Below, piece after piece: positions 1 to 4,387 of a stretch of DNA of 6,051 nt. Origin of the DNA: Collinsella sp. (lineage in GTDB: Bacteria > Actinomycetota > Coriobacteriia > Coriobacteriales > Coriobacteriaceae); the NCBI GenBank assembly GCA_019414265.1, contig DXMJ01000006.1, forward strand, positions 1 through 6,051, in the 5' to 3' direction. Under the pieces are notes generated by a model. That model did not search any database. It was not told where the DNA came from and saw only the letters and a list, made by a program, of their open reading frames with translations. Position 1 is the stretch's first letter. Every line of letters starts with the position of its first letter. The translations under genes were made by a program, and so were the position numbers.

Positions 1-67
1 ACTTACGCCCCGCCCCTCCAATAAACGCGTTATCATCTTGACCCATGAACATACGTTAGGAGCAATT

Positions 68-1117
68 ATGCCAAACGAGAACAGCTACGAAGTCGCTCTG
101 CAGAAGAGCAACGCCATTCGCGAGGGCCTGGCCAAGACGCCCGACAAGTTCACCATGCTCACCGGCGACCGCCCCACCGGCCGTCTGCATCTGGGTCACT
201 ACTTCGGCACCCTCAAGGGCCGTGTGGAGCTGCAGAACATGGGTGCCAAGACCAACGTACTCATCGCCGACTACCAGGTCATCACCGACCGCGACACGAC
301 CGAGCACATCCAGGACAACGTGTACAACATGGTCATGGACTACCTTGCCTGCGGCATCGACCCCGACAAGACCATGATCTACGCGCACTCCGCCGTGCCC
401 GCCGCCAACCAGCTCATGCTGCCGTTCCTGTCGCTGGTGTCCGAGGCCGAGCTGGCGCGCAACCCCACGGTCAAGGCCGAGATGGAGGCCTCGGGCCACG
501 AGCTCACCGGCCTTCTGCTCACCTACCCGGTGCACCAGGCCTGCGACATCCTGTTCTGCAAGGGCAATGTGGTGCCCGTCGGTCGCGACCAGCTGCCGCA
601 CATCGAGCTCACCCGCACCATCGCCCGCCGCTTTAACAACCGCTACGGCAAGGTGTTCCCCGAGGTCGACGCACTGCTGTCCGAGACCCCGCTGCTGCCG
701 GGCCTGGACGGTCGCAAGATGAGCAAGAGCTACGGTAACGCCATCAACATCTCGATGACCGCCGAGGAGACGGCCAAGCGCATCAAGAAGAGCCAGACCG
801 ACTCCGAGCGCATGATCACGTTCGATCCCGAGAACCGCCCCGGCGTGTCCGGTCTGCTTTCGACGGCCGCCATCTGCACCGGCCGTTCCGAAGTCGAGAT
901 TGCCGAGGAGATTGGCATGGGCGGCTCCGGCCAGCTCAAGAAGTACGTGACCGAGGCCGTCAACGAGTACTTCGCGCCGATCCGTGAGCGTCGCCAGCGC
1001 TACGAGAACGACCTGGATTACGTAAAGGACGTCCTGCACGAGGGCAACCGTCGCGCCAATGAGATCGCCGAGCAGACCCTGGGCGAGGTTCAGGACGCCA
1101 TGGGCATGGTGTACTAG
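68..1117 (+). CDS. trpS: Tryptophanyl-tRNA synthetase
   Basis: This cytoplasmic class I aminoacyl-tRNA synthetase (349 aa) charges tRNA-Trp with tryptophan using ATP. The sequence shows the class I signatures: TGDRPTGRLHLGH, with the HIGH-type motif HLGH at residues 41-44, and GRKMSKS, with KMSKS at 217-221. Between them lies the segment YPVHQACDILFCKG followed by VPVGRDQLPHIELTR, typical of the TrpRS/TyrRS fold that recognises the amino acid and dimerises. The length is normal for bacterial TrpRS. I chose the ATG at 68 because TTAGGAG (56-62) lies 5 nt upstream; an in-frame TTG at 38 has no comparable site and would only add 10 residues. A TATCAT at 31-36 could be a -10 box, but no good -35 is seen. 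It is the only rightward gene and converges on the MGMT gene. No T-box, Trp-rich leader peptide or other regulator is visible in the 67 bases upstream. Confidence 0.97.
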   Translation: MPNENSYEVALQKSNAIREGLAKTPDKFTMLTGDRPTGRLHLGHYFGTLKGRVELQNMGAKTNVLIADYQVITDRDTTEHIQDNVYNMVMDYLACGIDPDKTMIYAHSAVPAANQLMLPFLSLVSEAELARNPTVKAEMEASGHELTGLLLTYPVHQACDILFCKGNVVPVGRDQLPHIELTRTIARRFNNRYGKVFPEVDALLSETPLLPGLDGRKMSKSYGNAINISMTAEETAKRIKKSQTDSERMITFDPENRPGVSGLLSTAAICTGRSEVEIAEEIGMGGSGQLKKYVTEAVNEYFAPIRERRQRYENDLDYVKDVLHEGNRRANEIAEQTLGEVQDAMGMVY

Positions 1118-1142
1118 GCAAAGCGCCTTCGCACAACATAGA

Positions 1143-1164
1143 CGGTGAGGCTGAATCCTCACCG
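1143..1164 (+). other. Short hairpin after trpS
   Basis: A perfect 8-bp inverted repeat, CGGTGAGG / CCTCACCG with a 6-nt loop, starts 25 nt after the trpS stop and is followed by AAACAG rather than a T-run. It lies immediately before a much larger hairpin. It probably contributes to 3'-end formation or mRNA protection for trpS, but it is not a canonical intrinsic terminator. Confidence 0.5.
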
Positions 1165-1170
1165 AAACAG

Positions 1171-1210
1171 GAACAGGCCCGCTGGCAGATAGTTGCCAGC
1201 GGGCCTGTTC
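1171..1210 (+). terminator. 17-bp perfect hairpin, probable trpS 3' end
   Basis: The arms 1171-1187 and 1194-1210 are perfectly complementary over 17 bp (GAACAGGCCCGCTGGCA and its complement) around a 6-nt loop, GATAGT. It begins 53 nt after the trpS stop. Such a stem is far too long to be chance. A U-run is missing on the plus strand (CCGAAGTAC follows); on the minus strand only CTGTTTC follows. It may therefore act as a U-less terminator, a stop for 3' exonucleases, or a bidirectional block between the convergent trpS and MGMT genes. The hairpin is certain; the terminator role is inferred. Confidence 0.5.
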
Positions 1211-1384
1211 CCGAAGTACACCGTTGAATCGCACAGAGGGGAGGAATGCGAATCAAACTCAACAGGGCAGGCTTTTTCATCGCCTATTGCCTGCTCCGTT
1301 GCTGAAAACAATATAGTTCACCGTGGTTTACTTTGCTGCGACAAACCGCGCCGCCATACCTTCTCCATAAGTTAACCTCGGTAA
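1211..1384. other. Intergenic stretch, no convincing gene
   Basis: Between the large hairpin and repeat R1 nothing matches a known gene. The only coding-like signal is a 19-codon plus-strand reading frame (ATG 1246 to TGA 1303-1305; peptide MRIKLNRAGFFIAYCLLRC) preceded at once by GAGGGGAGG (1236-1244). The peptide is basic at the start and hydrophobic afterwards. No promoter with both boxes is evident and no homology is recognised, so it may be chance or a gene remnant. The rest is moderately AT-rich, with a weak 8-bp hairpin (CGTGGTTT with AAACCGCG, one G-U pair). Confidence 0.3.
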
Positions 1385-1432
1385 ACCTGCCAAAACCACC
1401 ACAAAGGGGACAGGCACCTTTGTGGTGGTTTA
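1385..1432. repeat. Palindromic repeat R1 (terminator-like), left copy of 48-bp inverted pair
   Basis: The core is a 15-bp stem, arms 1393-1407 and 1417-1431 (AAACCACCACAAAGG and its complement), with a 9-nt loop GGACAGGCA on the plus strand. The whole 48-bp segment is the exact reverse complement of 1798-1845 (R2). It begins 17 nt beyond the stop codon of the leftward MGMT gene. Read on that strand the stem ends in TTTT, so it can terminate MGMT transcripts. Read rightward it ends in TTTAA and could catch trpS read-through. The element type (REP-like, mobilised by a RAYT/Y1 transposase) is an inference; no transposase is in the window. Confidence 0.85.
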
Positions 1433-1448
1433 AGCCACGGCAGAGCCG

Positions 1449-1769
1449 CTAGAGCCCTGCAGGCCAGCGACAGGCGGCCAAGTCGACGTGCATGTCGTCC
1501 TTAAACGCCACACCCTCCCCTAGCAAAAGCTCACGTTGAGCATCGGGACCGCCAAAAGCAAAACCATCGCATATGCGGCCATCGGCAAACACCACGCGGT
1601 GACAGGGACTCTCGCCGGGGCGCGGATTGCCATGCAGGGCATACCCCACGTACCGCGCACTTCGTGGACGTCCAGCAAGCAGCGCCACCTGACCATACGT
1701 GGCGACCATCCCCTCGGGAATCTGCTCGACCACCTCGTACACCCGCTCAAAAAAGCCCTCAGACGCCAT
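1449..1769 (-). CDS. MGMT-domain DNA alkyltransferase-like protein (short, C-terminal domain only)
   Basis: This 106-aa protein consists only of the DNA-binding and active-site domain of O6-alkylguanine-DNA alkyltransferases, which flip out an alkylated guanine and take the alkyl group onto a cysteine. Visible residues, with human AGT equivalents by spacing, are Y25 (Y114), arginine finger R39 (R128), hinge N48 in GNP (N137), PCHRVV with C56 (C145) and H57, and E85 (E172). The Y-R and R-C spacings are identical to human AGT. Because the cysteine is kept, it differs from the ATL proteins, in which tryptophan usually replaces it. The N-terminal domain is absent, so it may act as a true transferase, or as a damage sensor recruiting nucleotide excision repair. 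Start: ATG at 1769, with GGAAGGGAG 6 nt upstream. A GTG at 1808 would lie inside R2 and lacks a site. R2 separates it from degV, so it probably has its own promoter. Only a weak candidate is seen (GGGACA-18-TATGCT at the R2 edge). Confidence 0.88.
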   Translation of the reverse strand: MASEGFFERVYEVVEQIPEGMVATYGQVALLAGRPRSARYVGYALHGNPRPGESPCHRVVFADGRICDGFAFGGPDAQRELLLGEGVAFKDDMHVDLAACRWPAGL

Positions 1770-1797
1770 TGCTCGCTCCCTTCCACCCGGAATAGCA

Positions 1798-1845
1798 TAA
1801 ACCACCACAAAGGTGCCTGTCCCCTTTGTGGTGGTTTTGGCAGGT
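1798..1845. repeat. Palindromic repeat R2 (degV terminator), right copy of 48-bp inverted pair
   Basis: The stem arms are 1799-1813 and 1823-1837 (15 bp, perfect), with plus-strand loop TGCCTGTCC, the reverse complement of the R1 loop. The 48 bp are identical to R1 read in the opposite direction, including the asymmetric flank TTTTGGCAGGT. It starts 3 nt after the degV stop; on the degV strand the stem begins after CCAAAA and ends in TTTA, so it is well placed as the degV terminator. It also forms the upstream boundary of the MGMT gene. Confidence 0.88.
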
Positions 1846-1848
1846 GGG

Positions 1849-2703
1849 CTAGTTAACGGGCTGGAAGAAGGCCACGGCTACGGCGCCGGGGCCTACATGG
1901 GTGCCGATGGTGGCACCGATGGTGTGAACGGGCAGTTCGCCCTCGGTGTGGCCAGCCCACAGTGCCGCGCTGTCCTCGATATACTTCTTGAGCACCGCAT
2001 CCGAAAGGCCCGTATAGCCGAGCGCCAGCGGCATGGAAAAGTCGATGCCGCCTGCCTTTTCGACCTTCTGGTTGAGCAGGTTACGTCCGTTCTTGGAACC
2101 GCGCGCCTTGCCCAGCTGCACGATCAGACCGTCCTCGGCAGCCACAACAGGCTTTACGTTGAGCAGCGTACCCACGGCACCGGCAGCAGCAGACAGGCGA
2201 CCGCCGCGCACCAGGTACTCCAGCGTCTCGAGCAGACCAATAACCACCACGCGGTCACGGACGGCCTCGACAGCCGCCGCGATCTGGGCCGCGCCCTGGC
2301 CCTCGTCCACTAGGCGCAGGGCATACTCGACCAGCACGCGCTCACCCAGGGTAACGTTATTGCTATCAACCACATACACGTCGCCGCCCGGCGCCTCGGC
2401 AAGTGCGGTACGGGCGCTCTGATTGGTCCCCGAAAGTTTGGCACCCACGGTAATAATCACCGCCTCGTCGCCGGCCTCACGTGCTTCGGCAATCGCCTGC
2501 GAAAAGGCGTACGGGTTGACCTGACCGGTCTTGGGCAGCTCGTCGCGCTCCACGAGCATCTCGTAAAAGCGCTGGTGATCGATGTCGACGCCATCCATAT
2601 ACACATCGGTGCCAAAGGTAACGGACAGCGGCAAGACGGACAGCGCCGGGTGCTCCGCCGGCGACATATCGCTGGCGGAATCGGTAATAATGCGGACGGA
2701 CAT
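1849..2703 (-). CDS. DegV family fatty-acid-binding protein (FakB-like)
   Basis: This 284-aa protein has the normal length and full motif set of the DegV family. Members bind a long-chain fatty acid; in Firmicutes the FakB members present it to the kinase FakA for phosphorylation and entry into phospholipid synthesis. Visible motifs are TDSASD at 7-12, TGQVNP at 59-64 (usually TSQPS), SGTNQSA at 91-97, LETLEYLVRGGRLS in the middle, and GTHVGPG at 267-273 near the C terminus. T59, S91 and H269 fall where FakB proteins hold the lipid carboxylate. Glycine replaces the usual serine after T59. No signal peptide or membrane segment is seen, so it is cytoplasmic. The start is the ATG at 2703, with AAGAAAGGA (2710-2718) 6 nt upstream; an upstream in-frame start at 2808 has no site. 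It follows marR by 119 bp with no repeat between and may be co-transcribed. Which lipid it binds, and whether a FakA partner exists elsewhere, cannot be told here. Confidence 0.95.
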   Translation of the reverse strand: MSVRIITDSASDMSPAEHPALSVLPLSVTFGTDVYMDGVDIDHQRFYEMLVERDELPKTGQVNPYAFSQAIAEAREAGDEAVIITVGAKLSGTNQSARTALAEAPGGDVYVVDSNNVTLGERVLVEYALRLVDEGQGAAQIAAAVEAVRDRVVVIGLLETLEYLVRGGRLSAAAGAVGTLLNVKPVVAAEDGLIVQLGKARGSKNGRNLLNQKVEKAGGIDFSMPLALGYTGLSDAVLKKYIEDSAALWAGHTEGELPVHTIGATIGTHVGPGAVAVAFFQPVN

Positions 2704-2714
2704 AGCGAATCCTT

Positions 2715-2736
2715 TCTTGCGCAGGTCTCGCGCAGG
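2715..2736. repeat. Tandem 11-bp duplication upstream of degV
   Basis: Two adjacent 11-mers, TCTTGCGCAGG (2715-2725) and TCTCGCGCAGG (2726-2736), differ at one base. The first overlaps the degV ribosome binding site on the opposite strand. It could be a slippage duplication or two stacked protein-binding half-sites one helical turn apart; nothing in the sequence decides between these. Confidence 0.55.
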
Positions 2737-2822
2737 GAATTTTGACAGCAATGTCCCGGCACGGCATACGCGCTCAAACGGGACGATGCAGTTTTTAATG
2801 GGAAGCAAATGCCTTGGCGGCC

Positions 2823-3272
2823 TTAGATCTCACGCAGGGTGTTGAGAATCGTACGCAGCGACGCATACATCTGCTCGCGCTGCTCCACACCCATAGCCTT
2901 ACCGGTGGTGTCGAGCACCTCGCGAATGATGCGGTCCGCCTCGCTCATGCTCTCGCCGCCCAGAGCGGTCAGGCGCACCGGGGCACGATACTTAACGGCC
3001 GCATCACCCGAGTCGTCGACCTCGACGTAGCCGCCCTCCTCCAGATGCGCGAGCGTGCGCGAGACGGCGGCACGGGTCACGCCTGCCATGCGAGCCAGGT
3101 CAGCGCCAGTCAGGCCGTCCTTGCTGCGCTCAAGATAGTACAGGCACATAACGTCGGAGCCCTTGAGGCCCAGCCTTGCGCCCTCGGATGTCTTAATGCG
3201 CTGGATCTCCTTGTAGAGCCCGCTGATCAGTCCGACAAAGTCCTCGAAACGTGTCTCGTCGTTCTGCTGCAT
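2823..3272 (-). CDS. MarR family winged-helix transcriptional regulator
   Basis: This 149-aa protein is the usual MarR length: a dimeric DNA-binding protein that typically represses its own gene and neighbours until a small ligand binds. An N-terminal helical dimerisation region (about 5-35) leads into GLKGSDVMCLYYL (35-47). The helix-turn-helix follows, LTGADLARMAGVTRAAVSRTL with the recognition helix near 65-77, then HLEEGGYV and a wing (84-104) ending YRAPVRLTALG; C-terminal helices (about 110-149) complete the dimer interface. The start is the ATG at 3272; the nearest purine-rich site, AAAGGCGG, is rather distant. The adjacent downstream degV gene is the obvious candidate target. In Firmicutes the MarR member FabT controls fatty-acid synthesis, so a lipid-sensing role is possible but not shown. 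An imperfect palindrome lies 26 nt upstream of the start. Confidence 0.93.
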   Translation of the reverse strand: MQQNDETRFEDFVGLISGLYKEIQRIKTSEGARLGLKGSDVMCLYYLERSKDGLTGADLARMAGVTRAAVSRTLAHLEEGGYVEVDDSGDAAVKYRAPVRLTALGGESMSEADRIIREVLDTTGKAMGVEQREQMYASLRTILNTLREI

Positions 3273-3298
3273 GGGAGACGACCGCCTTTCGCTTACAT

Positions 3299-3318
3299 GA
3301 TGCTAACGGGTAAACATC
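3299..3318. promoter_or_regulatory. Candidate MarR operator palindrome
   Basis: GATGCTAAC-GG-GTAAACATC is an interrupted inverted repeat whose half-sites match at 7 of 9 positions (GATGnTnAC). The size and symmetry fit a MarR dimer site, and it lies 26 nt upstream of marR, where a repressor would block its own transcription. On the marR strand a weak -10-like TAAGAT overlaps its edge. Only one copy is seen and no family-specific consensus is matched, so this remains tentative. Confidence 0.3.
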
Positions 3319-3376
3319 TTAGCCGCACGAGGCAACACCCATACCCAAATATCCCATTTGTTAACCCATCAACATA

Positions 3377-3415
3377 AAAACCACCACAAAGGACAGGTAC
3401 CTTTGTGGTGGTTTT
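3377..3415. repeat. Palindromic repeat R3 (terminator of the B3/4 gene), variant copy
   Basis: The stem is 16 bp and perfect (arms 3377-3392 and 3400-3415), with a 7-nt loop ACAGGTA. It lies 25 nt after the stop of the leftward B3/4 gene. On that strand the stem is preceded by CCCAAAA and followed by five T residues, a good intrinsic terminator. Relative to R1, R2 and R4 the loop is two bases shorter, has C to T in CAGGCA, and is reversed with respect to the CCAAAA flank. Confidence 0.85.
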
Positions 3416-3440
3416 GGGCATCAATAGGTTCTAGGCGCCG

Positions 3441-4160
3441 CTACAGGTCCACACAGGGATTGTCGCGGGTCACAAGCGTCTTAACGACAACCGTCGCTCC
3501 CAGATAGCGCTCGAGCAGATCGGCAAGACGGTCGATGGCGGCCTGGCAGTCCTCCATTCGCTCGGGCTCCACGCACTCAATCGCCAGGAACGCATCGGCC
3601 GAATCATCGGACAGAGCCGTTCGAACGCCGTCGCGCCAGTTCCAGCAGCGGCACACGGCGCCCGCATCATCGATGTAGGCGAGCTCGCCGGGCAGCGTCG
3701 GATCGTCCGCCTCCTCGCCAAGCGGCAAGAACGCATCGCCACCGTCGGTCACCTTCAGGCGAAGGTCTCCCTCGATCGTATGCAGATCCTCGCCTCCCAC
3801 GGGCAGCGCATAGGTCAGCGACACCGTGTTGTAGATGTCCACCGCAGGCGTAATGTGGCCCACCGGCTTGCCCTTAAGCACGCGCTTGAGCAAGTTCTCG
3901 ATCGAGCAGCGGGCGCCCTTTTTGGTCTTGAACAGACGGTAGGCCTCGCGCCATGCTTTGACCGGTGCGTTCTCGCTGATAGTATCGCTGGTCAGATGAC
4001 GCTCCGCATCGATATTGGCGCGGTCGAGCAACGCGGCGATCGCATTCACGTCCTCCTGGGGAATCTGAGCCGCGGGCTTCATGCCCTTTACGACCACCAC
4101 ACCGACCGCTGCCTGCGGAAACAGCTCCCAGAATGAATCCTCGGCAATAAAGCTCTTCAT
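3441..4160 (-). CDS. Free-standing B3/4 (PheRS beta editing-like) domain protein
   Basis: This 239-aa protein resembles the B3/B4 tRNA-binding and editing domain of the phenylalanyl-tRNA synthetase beta chain, found alone in the COG3382-type family. In PheRS this domain hydrolyses tRNA-Phe mischarged with tyrosine; for stand-alone members a trans-editing or tRNA-related role is inferred. Recognisable parts are the N-terminal MKSFIAEDSFWELFPQAAVG strand region (1-20), ENAPVKAWREAYRLF (63-77), the basic KTKKGARCSIENLLKR segment (78-93), and PVGHITPAVDIYNTVSL (99-115). These are followed by the PVGGEDL turn and a beta-rich second half with LPLGEE. No anticodon- or ATP-binding domain exists, so it is not a synthetase. 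I chose the ATG at 4160 because AAGGGAG lies 5 nt upstream; an in-frame ATG at 4175 would make that site part of the coding sequence. It is a single-gene unit between R4 and R3, with an unusual structured leader. Confidence 0.85.
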   Translation of the reverse strand: MKSFIAEDSFWELFPQAAVGVVVVKGMKPAAQIPQEDVNAIAALLDRANIDAERHLTSDTISENAPVKAWREAYRLFKTKKGARCSIENLLKRVLKGKPVGHITPAVDIYNTVSLTYALPVGGEDLHTIEGDLRLKVTDGGDAFLPLGEEADDPTLPGELAYIDDAGAVCRCWNWRDGVRTALSDDSADAFLAIECVEPERMEDCQAAIDRLADLLERYLGATVVVKTLVTRDNPCVDL

Positions 4161-4200
4161 ACGTGCTCCCTTCATCGTGCGCGCCCGAGCCCGGGTGACT

Positions 4201-4262
4201 AAACAAAAAGCGCCCTTACGACGGCCACCTTCAAAGTCCTACGGTGCCGCCACAAGAGCGCT
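4201..4262 (-). terminator. Leader terminator / attenuator upstream of the B3/4 gene
   Basis: On the minus strand AGCGCTCTT (4262-4254) pairs with AAGGGCGCT (4217-4209) over 9 bp with one G-U pair. Inside it, GGCGGCACC (4251-4243) pairs with GGTGGCCGTC (4229-4220) with one bulged base. The loop is about 13 nt. Immediately after comes TTTTGTTT, making a textbook intrinsic terminator. It lies between a candidate promoter and the start codon 41 nt further on. pckA already has a terminator (R4), so this one most likely controls entry into the B3/4 gene. The ligand or trigger is unknown. Confidence 0.65.
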
Positions 4263-4281
4263 TACGCTGCCCCCATCCGGA

Positions 4282-4290
4282 GAAGGGAGC
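4282..4290 (-). promoter_or_regulatory. Anti-Shine-Dalgarno segment in the B3/4 leader
   Basis: Near the expected 5' end of the leader the minus strand reads GCTCCCTTC. This is exactly complementary over 9 bases to GAAGGGAGC (minus strand, 4173-4165), the ribosome binding site of the B3/4 gene. Pairing would enclose the terminator hairpin and hide the site. Read on the plus strand the same bases look like a ribosome binding site before a five-codon frame (ATG 4294), so chance recurrence of the local SD consensus is an alternative. Confidence 0.35.
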
Positions 4291-4304
4291 GATATGTCAG
4301 GCGT

Positions 4305-4334
4305 ATTGTAACCCGAGTCATCCGCGCGAGTAAA
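4305..4334 (-). promoter_or_regulatory. Candidate promoter for the B3/4 gene
   Basis: On the minus strand TTTACT (4334-4329, 4 of 6 to TTGACA) is followed after 18 bp by TACAAT (4310-4305, 5 of 6 to TATAAT). Transcription would start near 4298, giving a leader of about 138 nt. The -35 box overlaps the end of the R4 stem and its T-run, so the pckA terminator and this promoter would share bases. Confidence 0.4.
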
Positions 4335-4372
4335 ACCACCACAAAGGTGCCTGTCCCCTTTATGGTGGTTTT
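4332..4372. repeat. Palindromic repeat R4 (pckA terminator)
   Basis: The arms 4332-4347 and 4357-4372 pair over 16 positions around the loop TGCCTGTCC (plus strand). One position departs from the consensus: 4362 is A instead of G. In RNA made leftward from pckA this gives a G-U pair, so the stem survives; in rightward RNA it would be a C-A mismatch. It lies 15 nt after the pckA stop and ends in TTTTA on that strand, consistent with an intrinsic terminator for pckA. Confidence 0.85.
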
Positions 4373-4387
4373 GGGTCTGAGGCGACG

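Noticed and set aside
45..59. Upstream mini-frame MNIR before trpS
   Set aside because: It has no ribosome binding site of its own and no tryptophan codons, so there is no case for attenuation.
56..1234. Long minus-strand open frame (392 codons) opposite trpS
   Set aside because: Same shadow effect; trpS has its motifs and ribosome binding site, and the antisense frame runs through the 17-bp hairpin and has neither.
1770..1808. Upstream GTG start for the MGMT protein, adding 13 residues
   Set aside because: The extension would be encoded partly inside repeat R2 and has no ribosome binding site, whereas ATG 1769 has a strong one.
2742..2770. TTGACA on the plus strand between degV and marR as an antisense promoter
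   Set aside because: The -35 is perfect but the sequence at the right spacing (CATACG) is a poor -10, and nothing on the plus strand would be served.
1371..3365. GTTAAC near R1, R2 and R3 as part of the repeat or an insertion target
   Set aside because: Distances differ, the copy near R2 consists of the last codons of degV, and R4 has only GTAACCC; chance is sufficient.
4209..4262. T-box riboswitch before the B3/4 gene
   Set aside because: AAGGTGG resembles the start of the T-box sequence AGGGTGGNACCGCG, but the rest does not match. It sits in the 3' arm of the terminator rather than the 5' arm, and no room for a stem I with a specifier loop is seen between the promoter and terminator.
4294..4311. 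Five-codon plus-strand frame (MSGVL) behind GAAGGGAGC
   Set aside because: The ribosome binding site looks real, but the frame is far too short and no promoter or conserved leader role is visible; the bases are better explained as part of the minus-strand leader.
1385..4372. CRISPR array or integron-like attC sites from the four similar repeats
   Set aside because: Copies are hundreds to over a thousand bases apart with whole genes between them, spacing is irregular, orientations are mixed, and no cas or integrase gene is present.
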